Positions 11,997-22,800 of a DNA stretch of 64,000 nucleotides are shown piece by piece; positions within the stretch are counted from its first letter, which is position 1; each line of letters opens with the position of its first letter. Under the pieces are notes generated by a model. The model was not told the DNA's origin. It searched no databases and saw nothing but the letters and a program-made list of their open reading frames with translations. The translations under genes were made by a program, and so were the position numbers. The stretch is taken from contig NC_134032.1 in NCBI RefSeq assembly GCF_964204645.1, positions 5,010,675 to 5,074,674 on the forward strand. The letters are read 5' to 3'. The stretch comes from Tubulanus polymorphus. Its lineage: Eukaryota > Nemertea > Palaeonemertea > Tubulaniformes > Tubulanidae.

Positions 11997-12467
11997 CACA
12001 GGCACTTGAATATGGGCTTTGACCTTGTTGGTGTGTTAAAAATGATAAAATTTATTGTAATTTACGATAAAAACACCACGAAGTGGCATCGCAAATTTTC
12101 AAAAATCAATTTTGTTGCCAGTTGAAATCTTTAACGGAGCTAAAACAGTGTCAATATTTCCAAAAAATCATCTACAATTGAAATTATGGGCGCTCCTTGT
12201 ATTTCAGGATTAAAATTAACACTTGGGACGTACTTCGGCAATCATCGGCAGTGTTCGGCTGTCCCGATAGTTGCGGGTAGATTTAAGCATTACGGAGATA
12301 GGAGCGTTTCCAGCCTTTCTGTATAGTATAGTTAGACGAGGGGCACGCGTTGCATCACGGGTAACTTCATTATAAAACATGGCGGATTATCGAAGTCAGG
12401 AATAACATATCGCTGGTGAATTATTAAATATTTATCCATTATCAAAGCCCATATTCAAGTGCCTGTG
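11997..12467. mobile_element. 471-bp MITE with 26-bp TIRs and 7-bp TSD
   Basis: The left end is CACAGGCACTTGAATATGGG and continues to a 26-bp match. The right end (12,442-12,467) is its exact reverse complement. The flanks carry the direct repeat ATTTCAT at 11,990-11,996 and 12,468-12,474. The interior has no open frame of note. Non-autonomous DNA transposon; the CACAGG terminus and near-8-bp duplication would suit a hAT-like source, but that is inference. Confidence 0.85.
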
Positions 12468-12474
12468 ATTTCAT

Positions 12475-13193
12475 AGGCTAGGCCTATTCCAATCATGTGG
12501 CCTAAGGATGACATGTAAGTAAGACAAATTGGCTTTCCTTTTGTCTCTTTCTCTGAGAAAACCACAGGACATTGGGGCCTAGGCCTACTACTATTTGCTG
12601 CTCTAATCGCTAAGTAGACTGTCTGTGCCAACTTACTCGACCCGACAACTGACGAACTGTTAGTGTTCCCTGCTATTTTAGGCCTACACTACTACTCGCT
12701 TTTGCCACACACAGCGCTAGTCGGAGCTAAAAAGTGCATGCTCCGATCAGCAGTAGACTCTTCCCGGACATATATGTCGTAAAATACCCTTTGAGTAGTG
12801 TTATTACTATTTTCCGAGGATTTTAGGCCTAAACAAAGTGAAACAGCTGAGAGTTACTTCCGGGTAGCAACGCGACTAAAAGATGGAGATTAAGTTTATT
12901 TTCGCTTGCCGGTGGAGATTAAAACGGGTAAATTCTTAGAGGAAATTAATTATAAATACTACTCACACATATTACAACTATATTGTGTTTTTACTTACTA
13001 TACATTTTCGAAATATAATCGACTGTTAAGGATCGGTATTGAACGCTCGCGCCGGCTTGCCGACTGCTTGAAGCGGCAGCCATTACAGATACACGGAATA
13101 TTCCCAGCGGCCTTTGCGAATTTCTTAGAAAAGCACCTTGCCGCAGGTGGTTGTGGCAGGTGCGAGTTGACACTTTGTACAGCCGTGATGAAT
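12475..13193. other. intergenic, no supported gene
   Basis: Several TAGGCCTA words and a possible ATG followed by GTAAGT near 12,495-12,515 are present. No exon chain can be built. The 111-codon frame starting at 12,906 runs across the junction into the Polinton-like relic at 13,194, so it is chimeric. Confidence 0.5.
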
Positions 13194-15225
13194 CAAAACT
13201 TTTACGGAATGGATTACTTGATGCAACAGATCAAGAATTAGAAGAATTAGATATATTTTCTGATAACACAATTAGATAGGTTATTAGTATAAGGCTTGCA
13301 TCTGATAATAGATTAATAGTAATTTTCATAGATTTGTTGATAGAAATTAAATTCTCAAATAACATTAAAAGATAGAAAAAAATGATTACTTAAGTTAGAA
13401 GGTATAACAATTATTTCAATTCTAACAGCTGTGACTGTGGTATTTACAACAATAGGTTTAGCTATTTAAAATTCATTAAAATCTACACCAAATCCAAATA
13501 AACCAGATTAACCACCACAAGATAATAATTCTATACAAGATTAAGTTAATGATTTGAAGCAAATTAGCAAACTATCTATGGGAACTATCTAAATATCTGC
13601 TGCAGCTTTACTTGGTGTTATAGCATCAATTCTTAGTTTTGTTTTAAAGTCTGCTAGAAACATTATTAGTTATGGGTAAATATATGATGAGATCTTTCTG
13701 CTTTAATTGCAGTAGATATTCTACAATTCTTAGAAGGATTTATATATAACTCCCACTCATTTATTTAAGAAGGAAAAATGAATTATTTATCATATTCACT
13801 AAGCTAAAAATAATTGCACTGACAACTGTTATTAAATATAAAATTATATGTTCAGCGGCAAAACTAATAATGTTTCCAGCAGGATTTAAAACAAAACTAA
13901 TAATTGATGCTATAACACCAGAAAAAGCTGCAGCAGATATTTTAGATAGTTCCCATAGATATTTTGCTAATTTTTTCAAACCATCATTAACTCAATCTTG
14001 TATAGAATTATTATCATTTGGTGGTTAATCTGGTTTATTTGGATTTGGTGTATATTTTAATGAATTTTAAATAGCTAAACCTATTGTTGTAAATATCATA
14101 GTTACAACTATTAGAATTGAAATAATTGTCATACCTTCTAATTTAAGTAATTATTTTATTCTATCTTTTATTGATATTTCAGAATTTAATTCTTATCAAC
14201 AAATCTTTAAAAATTACTGTTAATCTATTATCAGATGCAAGCCTTATACTAATAATTTATCTAATTGTGTTATCAGAAAATATATCTAATTCTTCTAATT
14301 CTTGATCTGTTGCATCAAGTAATCGATTCCGTAAAAGTTTTTCAGTTTCAGTTACTAGTTTGGGAAGTTACATTCTGTTCAGAAGTTGTTTCCGTTTCTA
14401 AATCATTATTGATTGTTTCAAATAATTCATCAATTCTTTGTTTACATACTCTTTTATTTTGATTCACTTCTGTGTCGGTAACATTTTCTATTTCATTACT
14501 ATTACTTATTCTTTTAATTCTAGATGGTTCTAAATTACTCAAAGTTGGTTCTGCTTATATTTTATTTTGATTTTTATCAGAGATATTAATATAATAATCA
14601 TCTTTCAAATGATAATAATATTCACCATCTAAAAACTTTAATTCTCTTACTAAATGTCTGGCACCTCTATCATTTACATTATATCCATATTTTTCAAATA
14701 TAGGTTTGAAAAGATAACTATATTCATTATATTCTAAATTTTGTGTTACTAAATCTGGATTTTCATTTTCAGGATTTATTCTCGATTTAGTTCTTCTAAA
14801 CTCGTCTGTTGATGGATCTTAAGAATCGTTATCTGCTAAATTAAAATTGTATTTTGTATCATAACCATTATCAAAATTAGTTTCATTAAAATCAGGTTGT
14901 GGTTCATCACTTATACTAGGCTCATCGAAAGTATCCATTGGAATATCTTATCCACCTTCTACATCCATTTATATCTTATAAAAGTTAAAAATTTAAAATA
15001 TAAGATTCCTCCTATTATAATACCTACACAAGTTATAGCTAATTTAGTATTTTCATGTGATTTATAATCATTATTACTTTTTTGTGCTGATAATGAACCA
15101 TTTTTAACTATATGCTTAAAAAATATCCACCACCTGTAAATGCTAAAGCGTTAACAATTGCCGATCCTATAATAGTTATAATTGCAGATGCTATTTATTT
15201 AACAAAAATTATGCGTTTATAGGAG
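13194..15225. mobile_element. fold-back relic of a Polinton-like element
   Basis: The left arm (13,194-13,670, plus strand) matches the C-terminal half of the coiled-coil/membrane protein gene of elements A and B. A short minus-strand piece follows (13,680-13,771) that matches the start of the capsid gene. The rest (about 13,790-15,225) is minus strand and runs backward through the same membrane-protein gene, the tail of the preceding structural gene and the start of a small membrane-protein gene, with an internal deletion. The two copies of the membrane-protein tail therefore form an inverted repeat of about 480-530 bp with a 120-150 bp centre. Many stops occur. No element ends or target duplications were found. 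Confidence 0.85.
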
Positions 15226-15235
15226 GAATATATTT

Positions 15236-15274
15236 TTAGCATTGGTTGACGTCCATGACGTCATGCCAATGCTA
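15236..15274. repeat. 39-bp imperfect palindrome with two TGACGTC sites
   Basis: TAGCATTGG and CCAATGCTA form the outer 9-bp arms, with TGACGTC and TGACGTCA inside. The inner TGACGTCA is a perfect cAMP-response-element core. It sits directly at the edge of the Polinton-like relic. It could be regulatory or a small element end; nothing decides this. Confidence 0.45.
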
Positions 15275-16212
15275 GTAAAATGGATCGAAAATAGTAGTAC
15301 GAAAAAAATAGCTCCTACTCCTCTCATTTTCATAGTAACTTCAAATTTTCACTCCGTTCTCGTAAAACATTAGAAACATCTGAAAATGATTAAAAAATGT
15401 TTCAATTATTCCCCACAACATAGCGTCGCCAGATTTCAGATTTTATGGTCCAAAAAGTTATTAGATCGCATTTTTCTCGTTCATTATCTGGTTGATAAGA
15501 GCAGGTTAAACAATCGCGTAGCGATATGTCCGCATTGACATTGGCAGTAAAGAATGGGGAACAGCCTCTTCTGAATAGAAAAACATAAAATTATGTACCT
15601 CCGGTTTATAAATATCACAGTGTTTGGATATCACTGTTATTCCAACTATCAGTATCCATGGGATTATTTGGGATTAATTCTCAGTGTCAGAATACTTATT
15701 TCTAGAGCAGTGGAACGGCAGCCTACTCGTGACTGAAACCCGTATGTGATCGTGCGGGAACGCCGTCACTAAAGTTAAAACCATTTCATGATGACACGAA
15801 ACGGTAAACGGTAGGCTACCACCATGACACGATATCACCAATAAAGATAGATCATATTATTCAATTTTACTAGGGTTGTTTATTGGAGGAAAATATCATT
15901 GTTAAGTACGGCGAGAACAACCATGTTGTATTATCAATCAGTTGACTGACATTGTAAAATTCGATTTGGCTGTATTGTGATAGAAGCCTACTTTTTAGGA
16001 CGCCCTACCCGCCTGCTGCGCACTTATTAGGCGGTAGCACCCTCTTACGCACTCGGCAGAGATTCGCTTTGTAATGCGCGCCGGGAAAAAATACCTTTTA
16101 TTATCTTTTCCATGCGTTAAACAACAGTGATTGAACTTACGCGTCGTTTGTCGTAAATTGCAATATTGCGATGGTTATTTGCCGCTGCTGTAAGTTTTTG
16201 GAATTGAATCGA
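15275..16212. other. intergenic, nothing recognised
   Basis: Mixed-composition sequence without an open frame or repeat that I could support. An AATAAA occurs at about 15,840 without an associated gene. Confidence 0.5.
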
Positions 16213-16437
16213 GCTGTCTCGGTAGCTCAGTGAGATAAGGCGTGATACTTTTGAATCCACTATCAATGCTGAATTACAAGTGGGTTCGAGTCCTGCTGGC
16301 TGAGAACAGTGTGCGGGCAACACCTCAAAGGCCATACCGTCGTGATGTTAAATGAACAATCCAATAGGAATAGTCTTGGGAAATCAAGATCCAAACGACG
16401 TACGTAAAGCCAAACAAACAAAAAGACAAACAAACAA
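16213..16437 (+). mobile_element. tRNA-derived SINE
   Basis: The head is tRNA-like: an A box in TAGCTCAGTGAG at 16,223-16,234 and a B box GGTTCGAGTCC at 16,283-16,293, as in RNA polymerase III promoters. A non-tRNA body and a tail of AAACAAACAAA-type repeats near 16,410-16,437 follow. The acceptor stem pairs poorly and the anticodon arm is irregular, so this is a SINE head and not a functional tRNA gene. Confidence 0.75.
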
Positions 16438-16924
16438 TCATCAGCCGGCCTCAGTGCCACCACGCCGGCATCGCTCTCTGCGACGTTTAGCATGCGTGCA
16501 TGCTCTAAGAGCATTGGAGCTCTAAGATCCGAGGATCTTGCAATTGCATTCAGAAAAATCGTTCTGTTTTGTTTTCATTACTCAGTGGGGCCTAACAGTT
16601 TATGCGTAAAAATGGGTTTTTGTATCCAAATCTTGATTGATATAAATATCTTGGCTGGGACATGATAGAAAACATCAGAATAAACTAGTTTCGTCTTTTT
16701 AACAGAATCGCATTAATGAGGTTTTACAGTACTAGCCTAGGCTAAATCGTTCGGCAGAAAATAAATTCATTTTCAGGAATAAAATCCTACTAGACAATAG
16801 ACCTTTAAGTCTGTGGTCCTCCCAATCAACATCGTCATAGAAGATTTGCCGGCAGATGTAAAACATTATAACCACTTAATCCCACAGTATAATCTACCAA
16901 TCTTTTAAGGCCCATGGGCCTCTT

Positions 16925-17024
16925 GTTGTTTTTTCAAATAATCATTAGTTAAATTAGATAAAGTAACTGCTAACGTTAAAATGTCATTTATATCAAATGT
17001 ATTAACATCAGTATTAACCGTCGC
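16925..17024 (-). pseudogene. shard of Polinton-like small membrane protein gene
   Basis: The minus strand matches the C-terminal half of the 73-aa gene at 49,851-50,072, with the shared words TTAAATTAGATAAAGTAACTG and ATATCAAAT. Both ends are abrupt. It is a 100-bp dead fragment among unrelated sequence. Confidence 0.75.
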
Positions 17025-17853
17025 TCATGTTTGTTCTTTACCACGTGGATTCAGTGGTTTTACCAGTGCGCGTGTCGTACCAACGAATTTCTCCCGATTT
17101 ATAAACAATGAATAATAGATATCAGCTCAGATTAAGTTAATGTTCACCTGGCAGGACCTATTTTATTTCTTAATTAAATTTTACGCCTGGTCATGAGAAG
17201 GCGTATTGTTATATTAATGGGTGTATGATTTCATCAGAAGCGGCAGGCATAAATAGAAATGATAAGTAAATCGGATTATTCAGTCAAAATTGTGGATAAA
17301 CGATGCGGAAGTCTGATATAAAAGCAAGACCCTGACATGGGAATGCTGGTTGAATGACGAAGCTATCTACGATCTGTGTAGGGCCGGCGTGAAGTTTTTC
17401 GGGTGCTACAATATCGGCGGCGGTTAATATAAAAATTTGTAAACATATAATTTCAATATTTAAATGTTTTAGAAAATATGTTCGATAAGGGGTATGCAGG
17501 TTTTGCAGGTTTCAGGAGAACGACCCCGATAAGAAATTTATAATAGCACGGCTGTCGTATACGGCTTCGCCTCCTCTGACTGCATGTGTATCAGGTGACA
17601 ATGTAAGAAGCAGTATGCACAGGCTCTCGCCGATATGCTTGGGATATAGTTCCCGGGGTTTTTGAGAGTGTATCTGTGTTTTGAGTGGGTATTCTGCAAA
17701 AAATCAGAGAAAAAACGTCTTGCTATTGATACGTTTAAAAAGATAATGACCGCTGGCTCCACACACGGTGACATCACAAAATACTAACAAATTTCGTTTT
17801 TGAATAAACAAAATAAGACTTTTATTTTACATGACACTTACTTGTAATATTAG
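17025..17853. other. intergenic, nothing recognised
   Basis: A 79-codon minus-strand frame (17,777-17,538) has no recognisable domain and no splice context. I do not call it a gene. Confidence 0.45.
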
Positions 17854-18101
17854 CATATTATTCACACTGGCCAGTGTCCTCAGCTCCGCGGTAGTTAAGG
17901 ATGGGTAGCGATCGAGCCAATACCCTGTTATACGTTAAAATGTGGTTTTAATTTTTTTTTAAATCCATTCCTACTACATAGAATATTTCAACTAAAAACC
18001 ACTCGTGACCCACACGAACTCAAACGACATGCACCACTCGAGATCCAAACGAAGACTTATCGCTATGCTGATCACACGTGACCAGTGTGAATAGTATGTT
18101 A
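17854..18101. mobile_element. possible 250-bp MITE
   Basis: ATTATTCACACTGGCCAGTG at the left and its imperfect inverted copy at 18,079-18,101 form arms of about 20 bp with a few mismatches. No clear target duplication is seen. It could be a short inverted-repeat element or a chance palindrome of a dispersed repeat. Confidence 0.4.
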
Positions 18102-18464
18102 TTCACACTTACCTCTAAACTCAAAAACTGACTGAAAGGAGGAGCAAACTGAAGAATATAACTAATGACACATACACGCGAACACTTCAAAACGACTAGA
18201 CCATCATAACACCGCAGTACCCACTATGAGCGACATTTGTATTCAATAAAATGCTGTCCCAAATCGCGTCATTACTCTGTTGTGATGCCTATCAACACCG
18301 TTGGCTTTCCAAAACCATAACTGAAAACCTTTGACAGTTTCATTTGATGAAGCTAGGACGACCGGACTGATCCACAAACCAACACGCAGACAATCAGAGC
18401 CAACTTTGAAAGAAACCATGACTCGAGAATGTACTGGTACGTGTACGCGTTTCTTCAAGTCGGG
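18102..18464. other. left flank of the BEL element, no supported gene
   Basis: A minus-strand frame begins just inside the LTR (18,476) and runs to 18,243. Without its LTR start, the flanking frame has no initiator and no clear domain. The last five bases, TCGGG (18,460-18,464), are the left target duplication of the BEL element. Confidence 0.4.
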
Positions 18465-18859
18465 TGTTGACGCCACGTTTCGGCTCTTGTAGTTTAAAGT
18501 TTGTATGGTTACTTCAGTTCGAAGTTTGTAACTTCATATGTCTGCATTGTGCTGCCACCTATTATTCTTATAATTTTTCGGCTTTTTTACGTCATTCTTG
18601 GTAGCCATATTTGAACGCAGCTGGTTTTTGGTTTAGCAATATCTTGTCAAAAGGCTCAATTGTTCCGTAAGTTTAATTCAAGATAATTCGTAACTTTATT
18701 TATCAGTTGCATATTAGAAGTAAGTTTTCTGTATATTGAATCACAAACTTGTAAAGTTTCATTTCATATTGTAGAAACGTCTTTTCGTCTTGGTCGATAT
18801 GGTCGAATAAAGTCAGTTTGGAATTTGAGAAACAAAATTCTTGGTTGTCAGTTGCAACA
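18465..18859 (+). repeat. BEL 5' LTR
   Basis: It starts TGTTGACG and ends GTTGCAACA. It is 395 bp and matches the 3' LTR with three substitutions and one 1-bp length difference. Five bases after it, TGGAACAAG (18,865) may be the tRNA primer-binding site. Confidence 0.93.
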
Positions 18860-18885
18860 TTGTTTGGAACAAGTAACTTGCTATA

Positions 18886-21344
18886 ATGGATTCGGACAAG
18901 GAAGATAAGCTCAAGAAGTCGAGAGGTGGTTTTAAAGCTCAAGTGACCAGTAGGAGCAATAAACTGCGAGCTGCGTTAAAATTGAAATCCGGAAACGATG
19001 AAGTCGATAAGCTACTTATGGATTTAACTGACGCGTGGACAAAGTTTGAGGAATCCCACGACCAGTATCATGGTTTAATTCCGGAAGAAGATGTGGATCG
19101 CGTTGAGGAATCGTTCGTGTATTTCGAAAGGGAAGAAGATAAGTACCATGAACTCAGGAAAAAGGCAAAATGCTATCTTGCTTTTAACGTTGTCGATCAA
19201 AAGCAGGGACAATCCCTCACCGAAGAGCGCAGTAAAGTTATGCCAGACGCGGTTAACAAGGCCGGTTCTTGTCAAAGCGATATTGACCATGACCGGTCAC
19301 GGTCTACTGCTGTTCGTAGCGAAGAGGACTTGAACTCTTTGGTGCAAAATCTCGTTAAGATGTCCTTGCCGAAACCTGAAATGCCGGTTTTTAGTGGTCA
19401 TCCTAGTGACTATTGTTACTTCGTAAATGCTTTCGAAAACTTGATCGAATTGAAAACGTCCTGTAGTCGCGAAAGATTGTATTATCTTGTTCAATACACA
19501 AGAGGTGATGTACAAGAACTAATTAAAAGTTATCTCGTTAACGATCCAGATGAAGCCTATCCAGAGGCTAGGCTTGCTTTGAAAAAGCGATTCGGAAGTA
19601 ATTACGCAATTGCGACGGCTTTAGTTGATCGTATAATCGATGGTCCCGTGATTAAGTCGGAGGATGCGAATGCATTAATGAACTTGAGTGTGCAACTATC
19701 AAGCTGTCATAATACTTTACGTGAAATCGGCTTCATGAGTAAAATCGAAAACCCCGATAATCTTAGGCGAATTATTGCTAGATTGCCATATGATTTGAAA
19801 AAGCGCTGGCGTACTAAGGCGGACTATATTTTCTTTTCTATGTCGCTTTTGAATGTCGCGAGATACTTTTGGAGGATATATCTGTTTTCGTGGAAAATGA
19901 AGCCCGCATCGTCAACCATCCTATTTTCGGTAAAATTGCAGATGGCCCCCGGGATAAAAAATTTCACGGTGTTGCTAGTTTGGGTAAACAGAAGAGTTGT
20001 GCTGCGAATTCTCAACAAGTGCAGAATGTTACCGTCACGCCACGGTCATTAAACCCGAATAATAGCTCGTGCTTTCTGTGTAAACAAGACCATCTCTTGT
20101 CAAACTGTTTAAGTTTTAAAGACAAACTCATGCATGACAGATTAGCGTTTTTAAGAACCAACAATCTGTGTTTCAATTGTTTCGGCGTGCATCATCGGGC
20201 ACGTAATTGTCGAAAAATGCCATGTGGCGTGTGTGGTTATAGACACAATATTCTATTGCATCGTTACGCTCCTGCGCCCAACATTTCGCCTACTGATAAC
20301 TCGCCTACGGATGTCGCTGTTCAACAGAATCGTACTACGAGTTCTTTCATCAAAAAGCCACATGTTGCTGTTGGTATGCCTATCGTGCCTGTCAAGGTTA
20401 AAAGAATGTCTAATGATTTATGCGTGATGACGTACGCTCTTCTCGATACGGGATCAAATTCAACATTCTGTTCAGAACAATTGCTAAGCGATCTAGGGTG
20501 CTGCTCGAGTGATAGGCGAGTTGCTCACTCCTTGTTTACATTGAACTTTTTGGATCGCGAATCGGTCTCTCTTGTCGCTGATCTTCGCGTTTATGATTTG
20601 GAGGAAAACTCAATGCTTGTTTTTAATGATGTTTATTCGCAGCCAAAGTTACCAATTGATCGTAGCGATATTCCTAGGCAGGAGGAAATAGACAGATGGG
20701 TACACTTAGACGGTGTACTTCTATCACGAGTTGATGCCGAGGTGAGTCTAATTATTGGCAGTGACAACAGCTTAGCTTTAGAGCCAATTGAAGTTAGATC
20801 GAGTTCTCGCGGTGGTCCGTATGCGGTGAAAACAATTTTCGATTGGGCGGTCAATGGTCCATTATGCACGAAGAATAATCGATCGCAGCCTAAGTCATGT
20901 TCAATCAAGTCTTGTTCAATCAAGTCCGACGAAAGTCTAAACAAACAGTTCGAGGTTTATTGTAACATGGAGTTCAACGATTTGAATACGAACAACTTAT
21001 CCGATACGTCGTATGATGATAAAAGAGCGCTAACTATCATGGAATCAACTGTTAAGCTGACCGACGACGGTCACTACAAGTTAAGCTTGCCCTGGAAACA
21101 TGATAAACCGAGCTTGCCTAATAACCGCGCTTTAGCCAAGCATAGATTTGATTTGCTTGAACGTCGTTTCGATAAGGATCCTAAGCTAAACGTCGAGTAC
21201 ACCGCATTCGTCGATAAGATGATTAATTGCCGGTTTTGCGAATTGATTCCTGATGAAGATTTAAATCGCAATGATGGGCTCGTTTGGTACCATCCGCATC
21301 ACCCTGTATACCATCCGCGAAAAAACAAACTCAGGTTCGTCTAA
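18886..21344 (+). pseudogene. BEL gag, protease and start of RT (two frames)
   Basis: The first frame, from ATG 18,886, encodes a charged gag (DUF1759-like), including the MPVFSGHPSDYCYFVNAFE region. A frameshift near 19,830-19,870 moves into the frame that runs to 21,344. This second frame has three Cys-rich knuckles (CFLC...C, CFNC...C, CGVC...H), the aspartic protease motif LLDTGSNSTF, and the start of RT ending at LVWYHPHHPVYHP. Gag packages RNA and protease matures the polyprotein. The second frame ends at a stop just before the RT active-site region, where a small deletion near 21,335 breaks the frame. Confidence 0.85.
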
Positions 21345-22327
21345 ATTTCATGGTATTTCACTCAATGATAATCTCCTGCAAGGACCGAATCTAACTAGCC
21401 TATTAATTGGCGTATTGATACGTTTTAGGCAAGAACGAGTCGCTTTTATGGCTGATGTTGAAGGGATGTTTAATCAAGTTCGGGTAACTCCTATGTGCGA
21501 TGTTCTTAGATTCCTATGGTTCTCATCGAGTCACGAGATAGTAGAGTATAGAATGCGTGTACATTTATTCGGTGCTGCGTCCAGTCCTAGTTGCCCTAAT
21601 TTTGCTATTCAGAGATCCGCGATTGACAACCGCGACGTGTTTGGTGACGATGTTATAGATACTGTGTTGCGCAATTTTTACGTGGACGATTGTCTGAAGT
21701 CTGTATGCTCCGATGAGTCTGCCGTTGATCTCCTATCTCATGTGATAAAAGTTTTAGCGATGGGCGGCTTCAGATTAACTCAAGTATCTTCGAATTCGCG
21801 TCGCGTCTTGGAGTCTGTTCCGGAAGCTGATAGAGCTAAGACAGTTAAAGATTTAAGTTTTGATCAGTTACCTTTCGAACACGCTCTCGGTGTCTTGTGG
21901 AATATGGACACTGATGAGTTTTGTTTTAAAGTCAACGCACGAGAGGATGCAAGGAAAACGCGTCGCGGTATATTAGCTAGCGTTAGCACTCTGTATGACC
22001 CTATCGGTTTTACGGCTCCTCTAACTCTGCGCGTTAAATCGCTCCTGCAGGAGCTTTGCCGTCTTAAGCTTGGATGGGATGATCCAATACCCGACCGGTA
22101 CGGAGCGATTTGGTTGTCATGGTTAACTGACATATCTAAGATCGAAAAGTTAGCAATCGAGAGATGCTTTAAGCCTTGCGAATTCGGAGAGGTTAAGTCG
22201 GTTCAGCTGCATCATTTTTCTGATGCTTCAGAGGCTGGTTACGGTTCTGTGTCTTATATTCGCCTATTGGATGATCGCGACCGTATTCATTGTAGTTTCG
22301 TAACGGGAAAATCACGAGTAACTCCTC
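21271..22327 (+). pseudogene. BEL reverse transcriptase and RNase H N-terminal part
   Basis: This frame overlaps the preceding one and continues RT: SLNDNLLQGP, the catalytic FMADVEGMFNQV and the FYVDDCLK box (YVDD), then the RNase H start with HHFSDASEAGYG. The frame is cut after the codons for VTP by insertion of element A at 22,328. It resumes in the same frame at 37,113, downstream of the second copy of the 6-bp duplication. Confidence 0.88.
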
Positions 22328-22746
22328 AGTAATAGGGATAATAGGCTTTCAGGCCAAAGGTCGAACGGTCGAGCTCGTAAAAAATGAAAAACATGAAAAT
22401 AATTACAATTTCTACTTGAATTACTCGCGAAACTCATAAAAATGAAAAATAAATTCTCACACACTCGAATTTATTTTTCATTTTTATGAGTTTCACTCCT
22501 AATTCAAGTAGAAATTGTAATTATTTTCATGTTTTTCATTTTTTACTCACCCGCCCGTTCAACCTTTAAACTGAAAGCCTATTATCCCTATTACTCTTAA
22601 AATAATCATATAAATGAATAACATTTAAATTGACAGATTATTCAATATAAAAGTATATATTTACAACGTTATTTCAATATTCATATTTGTGTGAGTTAGA
22701 TTTTATACATTAAAAGTGTTAGTAAAGTGTGATTGAAATAATGCAT
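22328..22746 (+). repeat. element A left TIR with nested 268-bp palindrome
   Basis: This 419-bp segment is the reverse complement of 36,688-37,106. Its outer 268 bp (22,328-22,595) is itself an imperfect inverted repeat that opens AGTAATAGGGATAATAGG and closes CCTATTATCCCTATTACT, so the terminal word faces both outward and inward. The outer and inner arms differ by a cluster of substitutions (for example CAGGCCAAAGGTCG against CAGGTTAAAGGTTG). Confidence 0.93.
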
Positions 22747-22800
22747 GATATAAATCATTGAACTTCTAAAATCAATTTTAATAAAAAATTTAGTATTAAA

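Noticed and set aside
12906-13241. 111-codon frame as a gene
   Set aside because: It crosses from intergenic DNA into the Polinton-like relic at 13,194 and has no homologous domain on either side.
16213-16300. Functional tRNA gene
   Set aside because: A and B boxes are present but the stems pair poorly and a SINE body and tail follow.
22328-22345. Resemblance of the A terminus (TAGGGATAA) to the I-SceI homing endonuclease site
   Set aside because: Only about nine bases match and B's end differs there (TAGGGGTAAT), so it is best read as chance similarity.
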